A stretch of DNA of 64,000 nt, from positions 1-64,000 of the forward strand of contig NZ_JJML01000009.1 in NCBI RefSeq assembly GCF_000775285.1, read 5' to 3'. Within the stretch, counting starts at the first letter, position 1; every line of letters begins with the position of its first letter. Of this stretch, positions 38,202-48,523 are shown piece by piece. The stretch comes from Neosynechococcus sphagnicola sy1. Its GTDB lineage: Bacteria; Cyanobacteriota; Cyanobacteriia; Neosynechococcales; Neosynechococcaceae. The notes under the pieces are model-generated. The model saw nothing but the letters and a program-made list of their open reading frames with translations, had not been told where the DNA came from and made no database searches. A program made the position numbers and the translations under genes.

Positions 38202-38256
38202 AGGTCAAATGTTCCAGCCTTGATGCTTGGGGCTTGGGATTTGACCTGCGTTTTTT
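38202..38256 (+). terminator. rho-independent terminator candidate
   Basis: AGGTCAAAT at 38202-38210 pairs perfectly with ATTTGACCT at 38239-38247, with further partial pairing inside. The plus strand continues GCG and six T residues (38251-38256). It would end transcripts from the DUF2887 gene. Confidence 0.55.
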
Positions 38257-38284
38257 GCGATCGCCGGATGAATTGAGGATGAAT

Positions 38285-39002
38285 TTAAACTGATGTCAGT
38301 TCAGGGACGGGACGCTTACTGTGGCGAATTTCAGTAATGGCGGTGGCGTAATCCTTGGCTTTGAACACCGCTGAACCCGCAACAATGGCATTGGCTCCTG
38401 CTTCTAGCACCTGCCAGGTGTTATTGCCCTTCAAGCCCCCATCGACTTCAATCCAGGGATCCAACCCCCGCTCTTGGCACATCAGCCGCAGCTTTTGGAT
38501 CTTGGGCACGACACCAGGAATGAAACTCTGGCCGCCGAAACCAGGGTTGACACTCATAATCAGCACGAGATCACAGAGATCTAGGACGTACTCAATTAAT
38601 TCCAGCGGTGTGGAAGGATTGAGCACCACTCCTGCCTTTTTTCCCTAATTCCCGAATTTGACCGAGGGTACGGTGTAAGTGCGGGGACGCATTATGCTCT
38701 GCATGCACCGAGATCAGGTCGGCACCAGCCTTCGCAAAGTCCTCGACGTACTTTTCCGGTTCTACAATCATCAAATGGACATCGAGGGGCTTGGCGGTCA
38801 CCGGACGAATGGCTTCGACAATCAGCGGGCCAATGGTGATATTCGGAACGAAGCGACCATCCATCACATCGACGTGAATCCAGTCAGCACCTGCCGCATC
38901 CACTGCCCGAATCTCGTCTCCCAGACGACTAAAATCTGCTGATAGGATGGATGGAGCAATAACAATCGGCTTTGGGGACTGTGCTTGAGGCATGGTAAGC
39001 AT
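38285..39002 (-). CDS. rpe: ribulose-phosphate 3-epimerase (one frameshift)
   Basis: Interconverts ribulose-5-phosphate and xylulose-5-phosphate in the Calvin cycle and pentose phosphate route; essential in a phototroph. A TIM barrel with [49 protein letters not shown], then an extra base at 38635-38636 and the resumed frame [34 protein letters not shown] and [12 protein letters not shown]. Corrected length is 238, normal. Because the enzyme is essential, the shift is almost certainly a sequence error or there is a second copy. Confidence 0.95.
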
Positions 39003-39114
39003 TCTCTCCTATAGTCGGCTTTTGGTTGTCAACGTAACAAAATTCTGGTGGGTACTTTGACCCTAAGGGCACAATATTTTTAGATTTACTTAAGATTGTA
39101 TCGGAGAAGATCCC

Positions 39115-40738
39115 GTGGCAGGCTCACAGATCCTAAAAAAACTGGCCGGGTTGGGGGGCTTGATGGGGCTGGCTGGACTCCCCGCCCTGGCACTGACCGT
39201 CACGGATGCCATTTCCCCAAACGGCATTGATGCCCTGCGGCTCCACCAGGCTCCCTATAACCTGCTAGGGCGTAAGATTGCCATTGGTCAAGTGGAGGTG
39301 GGGCGACCCGGACAGTTTGGGGTCGATAAGGCGGTTTCACGCTACCGAGCGATCGCCATCACCCAGGTATTTTTTCGCAATCATCCTGCCAAAACGAATA
39401 CCAACGTTGATTCCCACGCCCAGAGTGTAGCTGGGATCATGATTAGTAAGGACAAGGCGCTACCGGGAATTGCCCCCGCTGCCCGTTTGTATGCTTCCGC
39501 AGCGGGAACCACACGGCGAGACGGGCAACCGGAGGACTGTCTTTCGGCCCAGAAAATCGCCGCGCAAAATGGGGGGGATGTGCGAGCCATTAACTTTAGC
39601 TTTGGCGAGTCCTTGCAGCATGACCCCCGCCCGATCTCCGTGCTGGATGGTAATGCCTTACTGACTCAATGTGTGGATTGGTCCGCTCGAGTCCATGATG
39701 TCCTCTATGTTGTGGCTGGCAATCAGGGGAAAGGTGGTATTCCCATTCCCACCGATAACTTTAATGGCATGAATGTCGCCTACACGATGCGGCTTCAGGG
39801 CATTTATACCAAGGTTGATTTTGCCAATATTAGTGATCCGGCCGCAGGATTCGTCCGCCGAATTGTGGGACAAGAAACCAATCTGGGTCGCCGGGGATCG
39901 GTAAGTCTGGTGGCTCCAGGGAGTCAGGTCTCTCTTTTGGCCTTTGATGGTCGGATCATCCGGGGCAGTGGCACTAGCTTTGCTGCCCCCATGGTGACCG
40001 CAACGGTGGCGCTCCTCCAGGAATGGGGCGATCGCCAGCTGCGCCAGCACCACCCTCACTCGGGGGATGGACGCCCGACGTCATGAGGTGATGAAGGCTG
40101 TGTTAATGAATGGCGCTGAAAAGCTCAAAGATGCAGGCAATGGTCTTACCTTGGGCATGAGTCGCACCATCCTCACCAAGGACAATCGCTCTTGGCTTCA
40201 GTCCCCAGCCTTCCAGGATCGCACCATTCCCCTCGACAATCAGATGGGGACGGGGCAACTGAACGCCTTTCGGGCTTATCAGCAGTTCAGTCCGGGGCAG
40301 TGGGGACCAATGGCTCCGGTTCCGGCGATCGCCTGGGATTACCGCACCGTTGCCCTAGAATCAGGGGGAACCGCTTACCAGGATTATGTGCTGGAGCGAC
40401 CTCTAGCCCAGGGGAGTTATCTGTCAGCTACCCTGGCCTGGGATCGGCTTGTGGAGTTGCAGGATCAAAACCATGACGGGGAATATAACCAGGGAGAAAG
40501 TTTCCGCGATCGCGGCCTCAATAACCTCGATCTCTATCTGATGCAGGCGACTGAGAACGACTCCTCCAAAAACCTCTGGTCTTCCGAAAGCTCGGTCGAT
40601 AGTGTGGAGCATCTTTTCTATCAGATTCCCCAGACAGGACGCTATAAAATTCGGGTGCAGTTTCGCCAGCCAGCTGCCGCTGAGGTTCAGGCCGTGCAGT
40701 CCTATGCCTTAGCCTGGTGGGCGGTGCCTGCCCGCTAG
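39115..40738 (+). CDS. subtilisin-like S8 family peptidase with variant triad (one frameshift)
   Basis: About 540 residues after removing one G from the G5 tract 40062-40066. GTG 39115 follows GGAGAAG. A hydrophobic N-terminus (LAGLGGLMGLAGLPALALT) is a probable signal peptide. The S8 fold is shown by DSHAQSVAGIM (His), VVAGNQGKGG (oxyanion Asn) and GSGTSFAAPMVTATVALL (Ser). The usual catalytic Asp segment reads AIGQVEVGRPG, with Glu instead. The C-terminal part has an EF-hand-like loop, DQNHDGEYNQGE, at about 40465. Likely exported; substrate unknown. Confidence 0.8.
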
Positions 40739-40776
40739 TCCTTACTAGCCATGCTTGAGTTCTGAATCAAATATCT

Positions 40777-42052
40777 TTAACGTTGCAAGATCTCCTGAGC
40801 TGCTCGAATCCCACTCTCGATCGCCCCATGCACCGTGGCAGGATTACTCGCCGTCACCGTGGCTTCTCCGGCAAAAAACAGGACGGACTGGATGGGTGTG
40901 GCTAAAATTTGTCGGGCTCCGTAGGCCCCCGTGGGGACATAACTATAACCCCCCCCGCGTCCAAGGGTCATCAATCCAGGAAATCCGTCGCCCCTTGACC
41001 AGATCTTGACGCGGGCGATCGCTGCCAAACAGCCGACAGAGATCTGCCACAGCCAGCTGCAAAGCTTCGGCTTCTGAGACTGCATTTAAGGCTAGGGCGC
41101 GAGCTCCCCCCACAAACGCCGTTAAGACCGGGTGGGCATCGGGGCGCTGGTAACTGGGAGACCACCACACTGGCACCGTCCCCAACCCCATATACAGACT
41201 CACCTCCGGCTCCCAGAAACATTCTCGAAATGCCAGTTGTAATTTCACCGCTGGCCCCATTCGCAGGGCTTGAATCGCCTGTTGTTTTGCGGTTGGTAAG
41301 GCTGGGGTAAAGTCAATAGTCTGTTGTTGCAGCAGAGCCAGGGGAACCGTAATCACCACTTGATCGGCAGTGTAAAGCACGGGCTGACCCTGGGCGATCG
41401 CCCGAATTTCTAGGGGGGTGACATCCCAGCGTACCGATTGCACAGCGGTCTGCTGATGAATGGTTAATCCCTGGGCGAGGTGATGCAGAACGTGGTCATA
41501 GCCGTCCCGGAGGCGAAAATTCCCTGTGCCGGCATGGTGAACCCGCATTTCGTGAGCCCAGTCGGCAACCCCCAAGTGCTCCGGAGCCGCCAGATAGAGG
41601 TTCGCCAAAAGGTGTGCCCCGATCCGTTGGGCTTGGGGGGTGAGTCCCAATTGGGACAACCAGGTTTGCAGGGAGCGATCGGCAGCCAGGGGATCAATCG
41701 TTGCCAGTTCCTGATCTTCAAGACCGAAGACGCGGGGTAGATCGGGCCAGGTGATCACATCTTCATAGCGATAGAGGGTGCCGTCCTGCTCATAGGCGTA
41801 GCTGCTGAACTTGGGCACTGGAATCGTCTCGGCCCCCAGTTCCCTCACCCATTGCCAGGTCAGGGCGCGATCGCCGTGGATGAATTCAGCACCATTCTCG
41901 ATCGGAAAATTACTGAAGCTGCGATCGGTCCACACCCGCCCCCCTAGGCGATTCCGGGCTTCTAGAAGGGTGACAGCCTGCCCCGCTGCCTCAAGGGTGG
42001 AACCCGCTGCCAGTCCCGCTGCCCCCGCCCCAATAATCAGCGTTTGTCCCAT
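40777..42052 (-). CDS. FAD-dependent amine oxidase (one frameshift)
   Basis: A flavin monoamine/polyamine oxidase-like enzyme, 424 residues once one base is removed from the C8 tract 40949-40956. ATG 42052 starts the dinucleotide-binding site (MGQTLIIGAGAAGLAAGSTL) followed by LLEARNRLGGRVWTD. The C-terminal FAD-binding motif is in the resumed frame: GGYSYVPTGAYGARQIL and VLFFAGEATVTASNPATVHG. It lies 14 bp after the copper amine oxidase stop on the same strand, so they form an operon for amine oxidation. Confidence 0.9.
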
Positions 42053-42066
42053 CTCGATCAACCGCC

Positions 42067-43992
42067 CTAATGACAGGATGACTGCTGAGAAGCCGGAACA
42101 TCCAGGGCTGGATTGGCCGCAAAGAAACCCACGGGCTTGAGCATGAACCCAATATAGGCAACAGGCATCACCGGCCAATCTTCAGGACGGGGAATGTGAT
42201 GGTGCCCGAAGTTGTACCACACGACTAAATCAGTATTGTCAAGGCTGCGATCAGCCTCAGTCCAAGCCGGGAGTCCGGCACCGCCGGGATGTTGATTCGG
42301 GTAATCCCCCGCTGGATAGTTTTCCTGGGGATGGTAGGGGGTGACCCACAAATGCCGGGTCATAAATCCAGCCCGTTTGAGAATCCAAGCCTGGGGATCG
42401 GCAAAGGGGAGAATATTCTCACCGGGTTGTAATTTGTAACTCACAGGTTTTCCCAAACGATTCAGCACCGTAGGATTGACTATTTTCCAGTACCGTCCCG
42501 CCAGGGGATCAATGCACCGTTGGGCTTGGGACTCCGTTGCCAGCAGCGTCTCCTTGGCAATAAATGCATTGCCATAGGGGTTGTCTGGCCCCAGGGGCAC
42601 AGCCTCGGTATTCACCTCGACGACGGAATTGTTTTCACCATCAATGGTCATATCCAGCCGCATACAGAAAAAATGCTGGTGAAAGAGGGCGTTTAACTCC
42701 GGAGCCACCAAAGTTCCGTACTGGGGGGTATCGTCAAGGGCAGCACAGAGGAGAATTCCCGTTAGTTTCACCTCATATTGGATCGTGCCATCCTGATAGA
42801 AGTACCAAAAAAAGCCGTACTCATAGTTGTCAATACTGGTAATAAACGACAATACCAAGCGCCGCGATCGCCGCACTTCTGTCCGATCAATTCGCCAGTC
42901 CTGATGTTTCCAGAGAATGCCATAGTCCTCCTCATGGAGACAGATGGCATTCTCAATCACCACGGGTTCTCCGCGACTGGTGTGCACCACCGCATCAAAA
43001 TAGTGAATCTCCCCCAGGCAGTCACAACCCAGTTTGAGGGAATTGGTCAAAGAACCAAGGCCAATTTCACCAACATCAAAGGCATTTTTACGAAAGTGTT
43101 GTGGCCGAGGATCGCCGTAGGGCACTACCATCTCCGCCATGGAAGCTCGATATAAAATCGGGCGTAACTGCCCCTGATCTTCATAGCCCAGGGTATACAG
43201 AACTAACCCTTCTCGGGGATTGAAGCCCAAGCGAAATTGCCACTTCTGCCAGCAAACCTGATGCCCTACCACCGTAAAGCTAGGCCCCTCTGGCTGCACA
43301 ATCTGGAGAGACTTGAGATCCTCCCGATAGGTGGGCACAAATTCCGGTGCGTAGTTACCCGCCGTGGGGGGCACGGGCACCTTTCCCCGATCTTCAATCT
43401 GTACCACCTGCATTTGATTTAAATCTACAATCGCAACTAAGCCATCGATCGGGTGGGCATAGGCATTATCCGTGGGACTGGTTCTCAACCAACACAGCGA
43501 TCTCGCCAGTCGCACCCCTGCTTCCTCCGCAAACCCAAAATTCCCTGGTAACCACGGGTCTACCATCACCAGATCGAGATTGGCAATGCCGCGTTTGTGT
43601 AGAGCAGCCTGGAACTCCGGGTTGGCCTTAATCACCGCTTCGCACTCAACGACCTCATCCGGCATGATCCGAGGCTGTACCCCCGGAATCAACGTCCACG
43701 ATAGGAGCCGCTGCTGCGTCAATGAGGCGATCGCCTCGTAGGTAGCTCCCATCTGGTTATCCAAAACCACCACAAAGGCTTGCCGCTCCATCGGATCACC
43801 CAGTTGGAAGTCCCGAACCACTGATTTGGGAGGTTCGTGTAAGGTGACGATGGGAAACCGCACCTGCGACCCCAAACCTGGTTGCTGCCGGATCAACGCC
43901 ACAGCGGCGACAATTTCTGCTGCCGTTAAAGGATCTAGAGGGTGCAGGATCGGGGCATCCGGAGTTGATGCAGCAGCACAATTGATGGTCAT
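42067..43992 (-). CDS. copper-containing primary-amine oxidase
   Basis: Oxidises primary amines to aldehydes with H2O2 and NH3, using a topaquinone made from an active-site Tyr. The 641-residue protein shows SIDNYEYGFFWYFYQDG, where N-Y-E-Y is the topaquinone motif, and the copper ligands in LFHQHFFCMRLDM (His-x-His) plus a distal His in NFGHHHIPRPEDWPVMP. The catalytic base region is YFDAVVHTSRGEP. Unlike periplasmic enzymes, no signal peptide is visible, so it is probably cytosolic. First gene of a two-gene unit with an FAD amine oxidase. Confidence 0.95.
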   Translation of the reverse strand: MTINCAAASTPDAPILHPLDPLTAAEIVAAVALIRQQPGLGSQVRFPIVTLHEPPKSVVRDFQLGDPMERQAFVVVLDNQMGATYEAIASLTQQRLLSWTLIPGVQPRIMPDEVVECEAVIKANPEFQAALHKRGIANLDLVMVDPWLPGNFGFAEEAGVRLARSLCWLRTSPTDNAYAHPIDGLVAIVDLNQMQVVQIEDRGKVPVPPTAGNYAPEFVPTYREDLKSLQIVQPEGPSFTVVGHQVCWQKWQFRLGFNPREGLVLYTLGYEDQGQLRPILYRASMAEMVVPYGDPRPQHFRKNAFDVGEIGLGSLTNSLKLGCDCLGEIHYFDAVVHTSRGEPVVIENAICLHEEDYGILWKHQDWRIDRTEVRRSRRLVLSFITSIDNYEYGFFWYFYQDGTIQYEVKLTGILLCAALDDTPQYGTLVAPELNALFHQHFFCMRLDMTIDGENNSVVEVNTEAVPLGPDNPYGNAFIAKETLLATESQAQRCIDPLAGRYWKIVNPTVLNRLGKPVSYKLQPGENILPFADPQAWILKRAGFMTRHLWVTPYHPQENYPAGDYPNQHPGGAGLPAWTEADRSLDNTDLVVWYNFGHHHIPRPEDWPVMPVAYIGFMLKPVGFFAANPALDVPASQQSSCH

Positions 43993-44175
43993 AAGGAGTT
44001 GCCAGTAAGCTGCTCTCCAGGGAAGGGATCGGGGGAGAGCCGAAGCCTAGTCTATCAGGGACATCCTGCCAGCGGCATTGCCAATTGAATCCACTAGAAT
44101 TGAGAGTACTGTCTGAAGACTGGGTATTCCCGTTTCAACCTAGCGCTGGCAGCTTCACCATTGACCCTCAATTTT

Positions 44176-44748
44176 ATGACTCTCTCCCCTGAGCAGGACA
44201 CCCCCGTTCCTAGCACTACCCCGATCTCAATTCGGGAAATGACCATTGACGATATTGCACCGGTCTATCACCTGGGAGAGAGCCTGTTCACCAGCGACCT
44301 ATACCCCTATCTCTACCGAACCTGGGATGAATGGGAAGTCATTGGTTTGTATAACACTGACCCAGAGTACTGTCTGGTGGCAGAAGCCGATGGTCATCAA
44401 ATTGCGGGGTTTATTCTGGGCACTGTGATTAGCAAAGCCCCCTGGGTCTATGGCTACATCATTTGGCTCGGGGTCGCAACCAATTTCCAGCGGCGGGGGG
44501 TGGCGGATAAGCTCGTGGATAAAATTGTGGAGCGGATGATTGAAGAAGGAGCACGGTTTTTGTTGGTGGACACCGATCCGGCCAATATTCCCGCAGTCAA
44601 GTTCTTTGCCCGGAAAGGGTTTGGCAATCCCCGCAAGCATATTTTTCTCTCGATGAACCTCGGTAAACATGAGTACTATGGGAGGCTGATTGCCTATGAA
44701 CGGGACAAGGCGGAACGAGTTCGGAGCCGTGCCCGCCATCGCCCCTAG
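44176..44748 (+). CDS. GNAT family N-acetyltransferase
   Basis: About 190 residues. The acetyl-CoA motif is IIWLGVATNFQRRGVADKLV (Q/R-x-x-G-x-A type) near residue 105, preceded by IAGFILGTVI and followed by EEGARFLLVDTDPANIPAVK and FFARKGFG. The C-terminal basic tail is not conserved. ATG 44176 is chosen over a TTG at 44161. Substrate unknown; resembles RimI-like ribosomal or small-molecule acetyltransferases. Divergent from the copper amine oxidase with a 183-bp gap. Confidence 0.85.
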   Translation: MTLSPEQDTPVPSTTPISIREMTIDDIAPVYHLGESLFTSDLYPYLYRTWDEWEVIGLYNTDPEYCLVAEADGHQIAGFILGTVISKAPWVYGYIIWLGVATNFQRRGVADKLVDKIVERMIEEGARFLLVDTDPANIPAVKFFARKGFGNPRKHIFLSMNLGKHEYYGRLIAYERDKAERVRSRARHRP

Positions 44749-44842
44749 ATTCAGACCTATAAATTCAGGGTAGTAAGTCCCACCACAACCTGACTCCGGG
44801 AAGGCTTGCCATGGGGGACGCGAGTATGTCACAGTCATACCC

Positions 44843-45796
44843 ATGACAAGGGGAAAACGCACACACGCAGCAGCACTGGAAGTCAGACTGCTTCGCGAAG
44901 GAATTGTAGAGTCAACCCACCAGGTTCAGGCAGTTGTCTGTGACGACCGAGGGCGGGTCTTATCTGTTGCAGGCAACGCTGAGACAGCGGTGTTTGCCCG
45001 ATCTACCCTCAAACCATTCCAAGCCCTTGCGGTCACCACCACGGGCACCTTAGAGCGCTTTGGTCTCACCGATCGCGACCTGGCAATTATTTGTAGTTCC
45101 CATCAGGGCACCTTGGAGCAGGTGCGCCAGGTGTTTAATGTTTTATGGCGCTGTGACATTGATCCTGCGGCGCTCCAATGCCCCATACCTGAGGGGAAAC
45201 AGAGTTCCCTGCAATATAACTGTTCGGGGAAACATGCTGGGATGCTGGCGGTGTGTCAGCAATGTAATTGGCCCCTGGATACGTATCTACAACGGCATCA
45301 CCCGGTACAACGTCTTATTCTTACCAAGGTTGCTGAAGTCCTGCGGATGCCCGGTGAAGAATTTATCGGTGCCCACGATGACTGTGGTGCTCCTACCTAT
45401 TTGTTGCAACTGGGCCAGGTGGGTACCCTCTATGCCCACTTGGCCTCTGGTAGTAACTTGGATATGGAACGTATCCTCCGAGCCATGACCCATCACCCCC
45501 TCATGGTCGCTGGGGAACAAGAGTTTGATACCGCACTGATGCGGTTAACCCAGGGAGAATTGGTGAGTAAGGCCGGAGCCGAAGGGATGCAGTGCATTGG
45601 TCGCATGGGGGAGGGCATGGGTCTGGCGATTAAGGTCATGGATGGTTCCAAGCGGGCAAAGTATGCCGCCGCAATTCATCTGTTGAAGCAGATGGGATGG
45701 ATCAGTCCCGCGATCGCCGAAACCCTCTCTGAGAGCTATGCCACCCTCAGTGAATTTAAACGTCTGGATGTCAGTGGGGAGCTATCGATCTTTTAG
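44843..45796 (+). CDS. asparaginase II family protein (PF06089)
   Basis: A 317-residue member of the family typified by Rhizobium AnsA, which hydrolyses L-asparagine and is unrelated to the classical E. coli enzymes. Visible motifs are VFARSTLKPFQALAV, AIICSSHQGTLEQV, NCSGKHAGMLAVCQ (catalytic Thr/Ser-Lys region), GAHDDCGAPTYLL and LVSKAGAEGMQC. Length and both ends are normal. It lies 94 bp after the GNAT gene, possibly one transcript. Confidence 0.88.
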   Translation: MTRGKRTHAAALEVRLLREGIVESTHQVQAVVCDDRGRVLSVAGNAETAVFARSTLKPFQALAVTTTGTLERFGLTDRDLAIICSSHQGTLEQVRQVFNVLWRCDIDPAALQCPIPEGKQSSLQYNCSGKHAGMLAVCQQCNWPLDTYLQRHHPVQRLILTKVAEVLRMPGEEFIGAHDDCGAPTYLLQLGQVGTLYAHLASGSNLDMERILRAMTHHPLMVAGEQEFDTALMRLTQGELVSKAGAEGMQCIGRMGEGMGLAIKVMDGSKRAKYAAAIHLLKQMGWISPAIAETLSESYATLSEFKRLDVSGELSIF

Positions 45797-45985
45797 CTAG
45801 AGCAATATCCAGATGCTTTGTCACTATTTCTGTTAGGATAAACATCCGCCAATACATTCCGGTCTGTCATTGGCAGGTTGGAATTTGCTTATTAGAGCCA
45901 TTCAACTGCATCACACATTTACTGCTCTTAGACTGGTTCCAGCATTTCATTTGGGATAGGGGCACCGCTAGGAGCAATTGCATCT

Positions 45986-47296
45986 ATGACTTTTTCTACT
46001 CTCGGTCTGACGACCGATCTACTTCGTGCTGTTGCTGAGCAAGGCTACAGTCAACCAACCCCCATTCAGCTACAGGCAATTCCGGCAATCTTGCAAGGGA
46101 AAGACGTTCTCGCCAGTGCCCAAACCGGAACGGGTAAGACGGCTGGTTTTACACTACCGCTGTTGCAGCGCCTCAGTACCCCCTACTTCAACCGAGGGCA
46201 TCGCACGCCTCGGGCGCTGATTCTCACCCCCACTCGTGAATTGGCAGCCCAGGTCAACGACAGTGTTCAAACCTATGGCAAACATCTGCCCCTGCGATCA
46301 GCTGTCATCTATGGTGGTGTTGGCATCGTCCCACAAATCCAAACCCTGCGGCGGGGAATTGATATTCTAGTTGCTACACCGGGTCGGCTCCTCGACCATT
46401 TAGGGCAAAAAACCCTCGACCTCTCCCAGGTAGAGATTCTGGTGCTGGACGAATGCGATCGCATGTTGGATATGGGCTTTATCCACGACATTCGCAAAAT
46501 TTTGGCGGTGCTGCCCCACTCCCGGCAGACGCTGATGTTTTCTGCCACCTTCTCTAAAGCCATCCAGCAGCTTGCGAATACGCTGCTCAAGTCTCCGACC
46601 CTGATCGAAGTCGCACCTCGCAACACCGCTGCAGAGCAGGTTACCCAGATTGTCCACCCAGTTGATCGCGATCGCAAGCGAGAGCTACTTTCCTACATGA
46701 TTGGTTTCCACAACTGGCCACAGGTACTGGTCTTTACTCGCACCAAACACGGTGCCAATCGTCTGGCTGAGCAGTTGACAAAAGATGGATTAAAAACCAC
46801 TGCGATTCATGGCAACAAAACCCAGGCTGCCCGTATCCGTGCCCTCAATGACTTTAAGCAGGGAAAGGTTCGGATCTTGGTTGCCACTGATGTCGCCTCT
46901 CGTGGTTTAGATATTGATCAACTCCCCTATGTGGTCAACTTTGATCTGCCCGATGTTCCTGAAGACTATGTGCATCGCATTGGCCGCACAGGTCGCGCTG
47001 GCAACGAAGGACAAGCAGTATCCCTGGTTTGCCCCGATGAATATCCACTCTTGAAAGGCATTGAGCAATTGCTCAATCGGAGCATTCCCAAAGATGTGAT
47101 TGCCGGATACGAACCCACCACTTCAGTTGGCCCTGAAGTAGATCCGTCGAATCGTAAACGGTCTCGTCAACGTCGCAGCCATGAAGGCAAGCCCCAAACC
47201 CAATCCCAGCCCGCCCGCAGTAAAAATCACTCGGCAGGAACACGGGATGGCGCTTCCCGTGTCGAAGGGGTTCGTAAACGTCTTCGTACAGCTTAA
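45986..47296 (+). CDS. RhlE-like DEAD-box RNA helicase with DECD motif II
   Basis: Unwinds structured RNA, often in cold adaptation or ribosome assembly. The 436-residue protein has the Q motif ([17 protein letters not shown]), motif [12 protein letters not shown], Ia [10 protein letters not shown], motif II DECD instead of DEAD ([12 protein letters not shown]), motif [28 protein letters not shown], and [12 protein letters not shown]. The C-terminal ~60 residues are basic and disordered, suitable for RNA binding. The AGGAG site precedes ATG 45986. The 189-bp leader shows no clear structure. Confidence 0.93.
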   Translation: MTFSTLGLTTDLLRAVAEQGYSQPTPIQLQAIPAILQGKDVLASAQTGTGKTAGFTLPLLQRLSTPYFNRGHRTPRALILTPTRELAAQVNDSVQTYGKHLPLRSAVIYGGVGIVPQIQTLRRGIDILVATPGRLLDHLGQKTLDLSQVEILVLDECDRMLDMGFIHDIRKILAVLPHSRQTLMFSATFSKAIQQLANTLLKSPTLIEVAPRNTAAEQVTQIVHPVDRDRKRELLSYMIGFHNWPQVLVFTRTKHGANRLAEQLTKDGLKTTAIHGNKTQAARIRALNDFKQGKVRILVATDVASRGLDIDQLPYVVNFDLPDVPEDYVHRIGRTGRAGNEGQAVSLVCPDEYPLLKGIEQLLNRSIPKDVIAGYEPTTSVGPEVDPSNRKRSRQRRSHEGKPQTQSQPARSKNHSAGTRDGASRVEGVRKRLRTA

Positions 47297-47320
47297 AACT
47301 TCGTCAGCCGTGGCGATCGC

Positions 47321-48436
47321 CTAGGGCCGACGATAAAAGGGACGCTTCACCACTGTTGCTGGATATGGTTTACCACGAATGGCAATCTCTAAGACGCGAC
47401 CTGGTTGCGCTAGGGTCGATGGCACGTAAGCCAGGGCGATCGGGTAGCCTAAGGTTGGCGATAAGGTGCCACTGGTAACGGTTCCCACCACTGTACCTGC
47501 TGCCAAAACCGGATAGTCGTGACGGGCAATGTTTCGACCCTGCATCTGCAACCCCACCAGTTGCCGTTGCACCCCTCCTTGCTTTTGCTGCTCCAAGATC
47601 GAACGCCCGATAAAGTCTCCTTTAGTGCTCAGATGCACTAGCCAACCCAGTCCAGCTTCCAGCGGGGTTGTGGTGCCATTAATATCTTGCCCATACAGCG
47701 CCATGGCTGCTTCTAGACGTAGCGTATCTCTTGCCCCCAAGCCACAGGGGGTAACGCCCGCAGCCAGGAGAGCTTGCCATAACTGGGCAGCTATCTGGGG
47801 GTCTACCATGACTTCAAAGCCATCTTCCCCCGTGTAGCCCGTCCGGGCTAGAAAACCACGCTGACCGAGAATCGTGCCCGTCACATGGGCAAAAGCGGGC
47901 AAATGGGTGAGATCTTCTTTCACCAGGGTTTGCAATAGGGTGGTCGCCTGGGGGCCCTGAACCGCAATCAAGGCTGTGTGGACAGAGACATCCTCAAGTA
48001 CCACCTGGGACTGATCGAGATGAGCCATAAACCAGGCGTGATCCTTGGCCGTTGTGGCCGCATTCACAATCAACAGACATTGTTGTTCTCCCAGGTGATT
48101 CTCACCCTGGTAGTAAACAATCAGATCATCCATGATCCCTGCCTGGGGATTGAGCAATACGGTATATTGTGCCTGCCCCGGCAACAATCGACTTAAATCA
48201 GAGGGAACCAGCCCTTGTAGCTGCCCGATCAGGTTGCCGCCGCGCAAGTGGAACTTACCCATGTGGGAAATATCGAACATTCCGGCCTGCTGTCGCACGG
48301 CCTGATGTTCCTGAAGCACCCCCGCAAACTGCACTGGCATCTCCCAACCAGCAAATTCAGTCATTCTGGCACCCTGAGCTTGAATTTGCTCAAAGAGTGG
48401 GGTGCGTTGGAGCAATGGGGGATTGGGTGCAGTCAT
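47321..48436 (-). CDS. gcvT: aminomethyltransferase (glycine cleavage T protein)
   Basis: Transfers the methylene carbon of glycine to tetrahydrofolate, in photorespiratory glycine breakdown. The 371-residue protein has PLFEQIQAQGARMTEFAGWE, GMFDISHMGKFHLRG, VLLNPQAGIMDDLIVY, and RTGYTGEDGFEVMVDP with GLGARDTLRLEAAMALYGQD, the conserved folate-binding core. Complete. Other gcv genes are not adjacent. It converges with the helicase, 24 bp apart. Confidence 0.96.
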   Translation of the reverse strand: MTAPNPPLLQRTPLFEQIQAQGARMTEFAGWEMPVQFAGVLQEHQAVRQQAGMFDISHMGKFHLRGGNLIGQLQGLVPSDLSRLLPGQAQYTVLLNPQAGIMDDLIVYYQGENHLGEQQCLLIVNAATTAKDHAWFMAHLDQSQVVLEDVSVHTALIAVQGPQATTLLQTLVKEDLTHLPAFAHVTGTILGQRGFLARTGYTGEDGFEVMVDPQIAAQLWQALLAAGVTPCGLGARDTLRLEAAMALYGQDINGTTTPLEAGLGWLVHLSTKGDFIGRSILEQQKQGGVQRQLVGLQMQGRNIARHDYPVLAAGTVVGTVTSGTLSPTLGYPIALAYVPSTLAQPGRVLEIAIRGKPYPATVVKRPFYRRP

Positions 48437-48523
48437 GAATCGTGGGAAACAGGAGGTTGACTAGAACAATAACACTATCATCCCCTAAGCTGTGTCTAGC
48501 TCAAGGCCGTCCTAGGATGCTGG

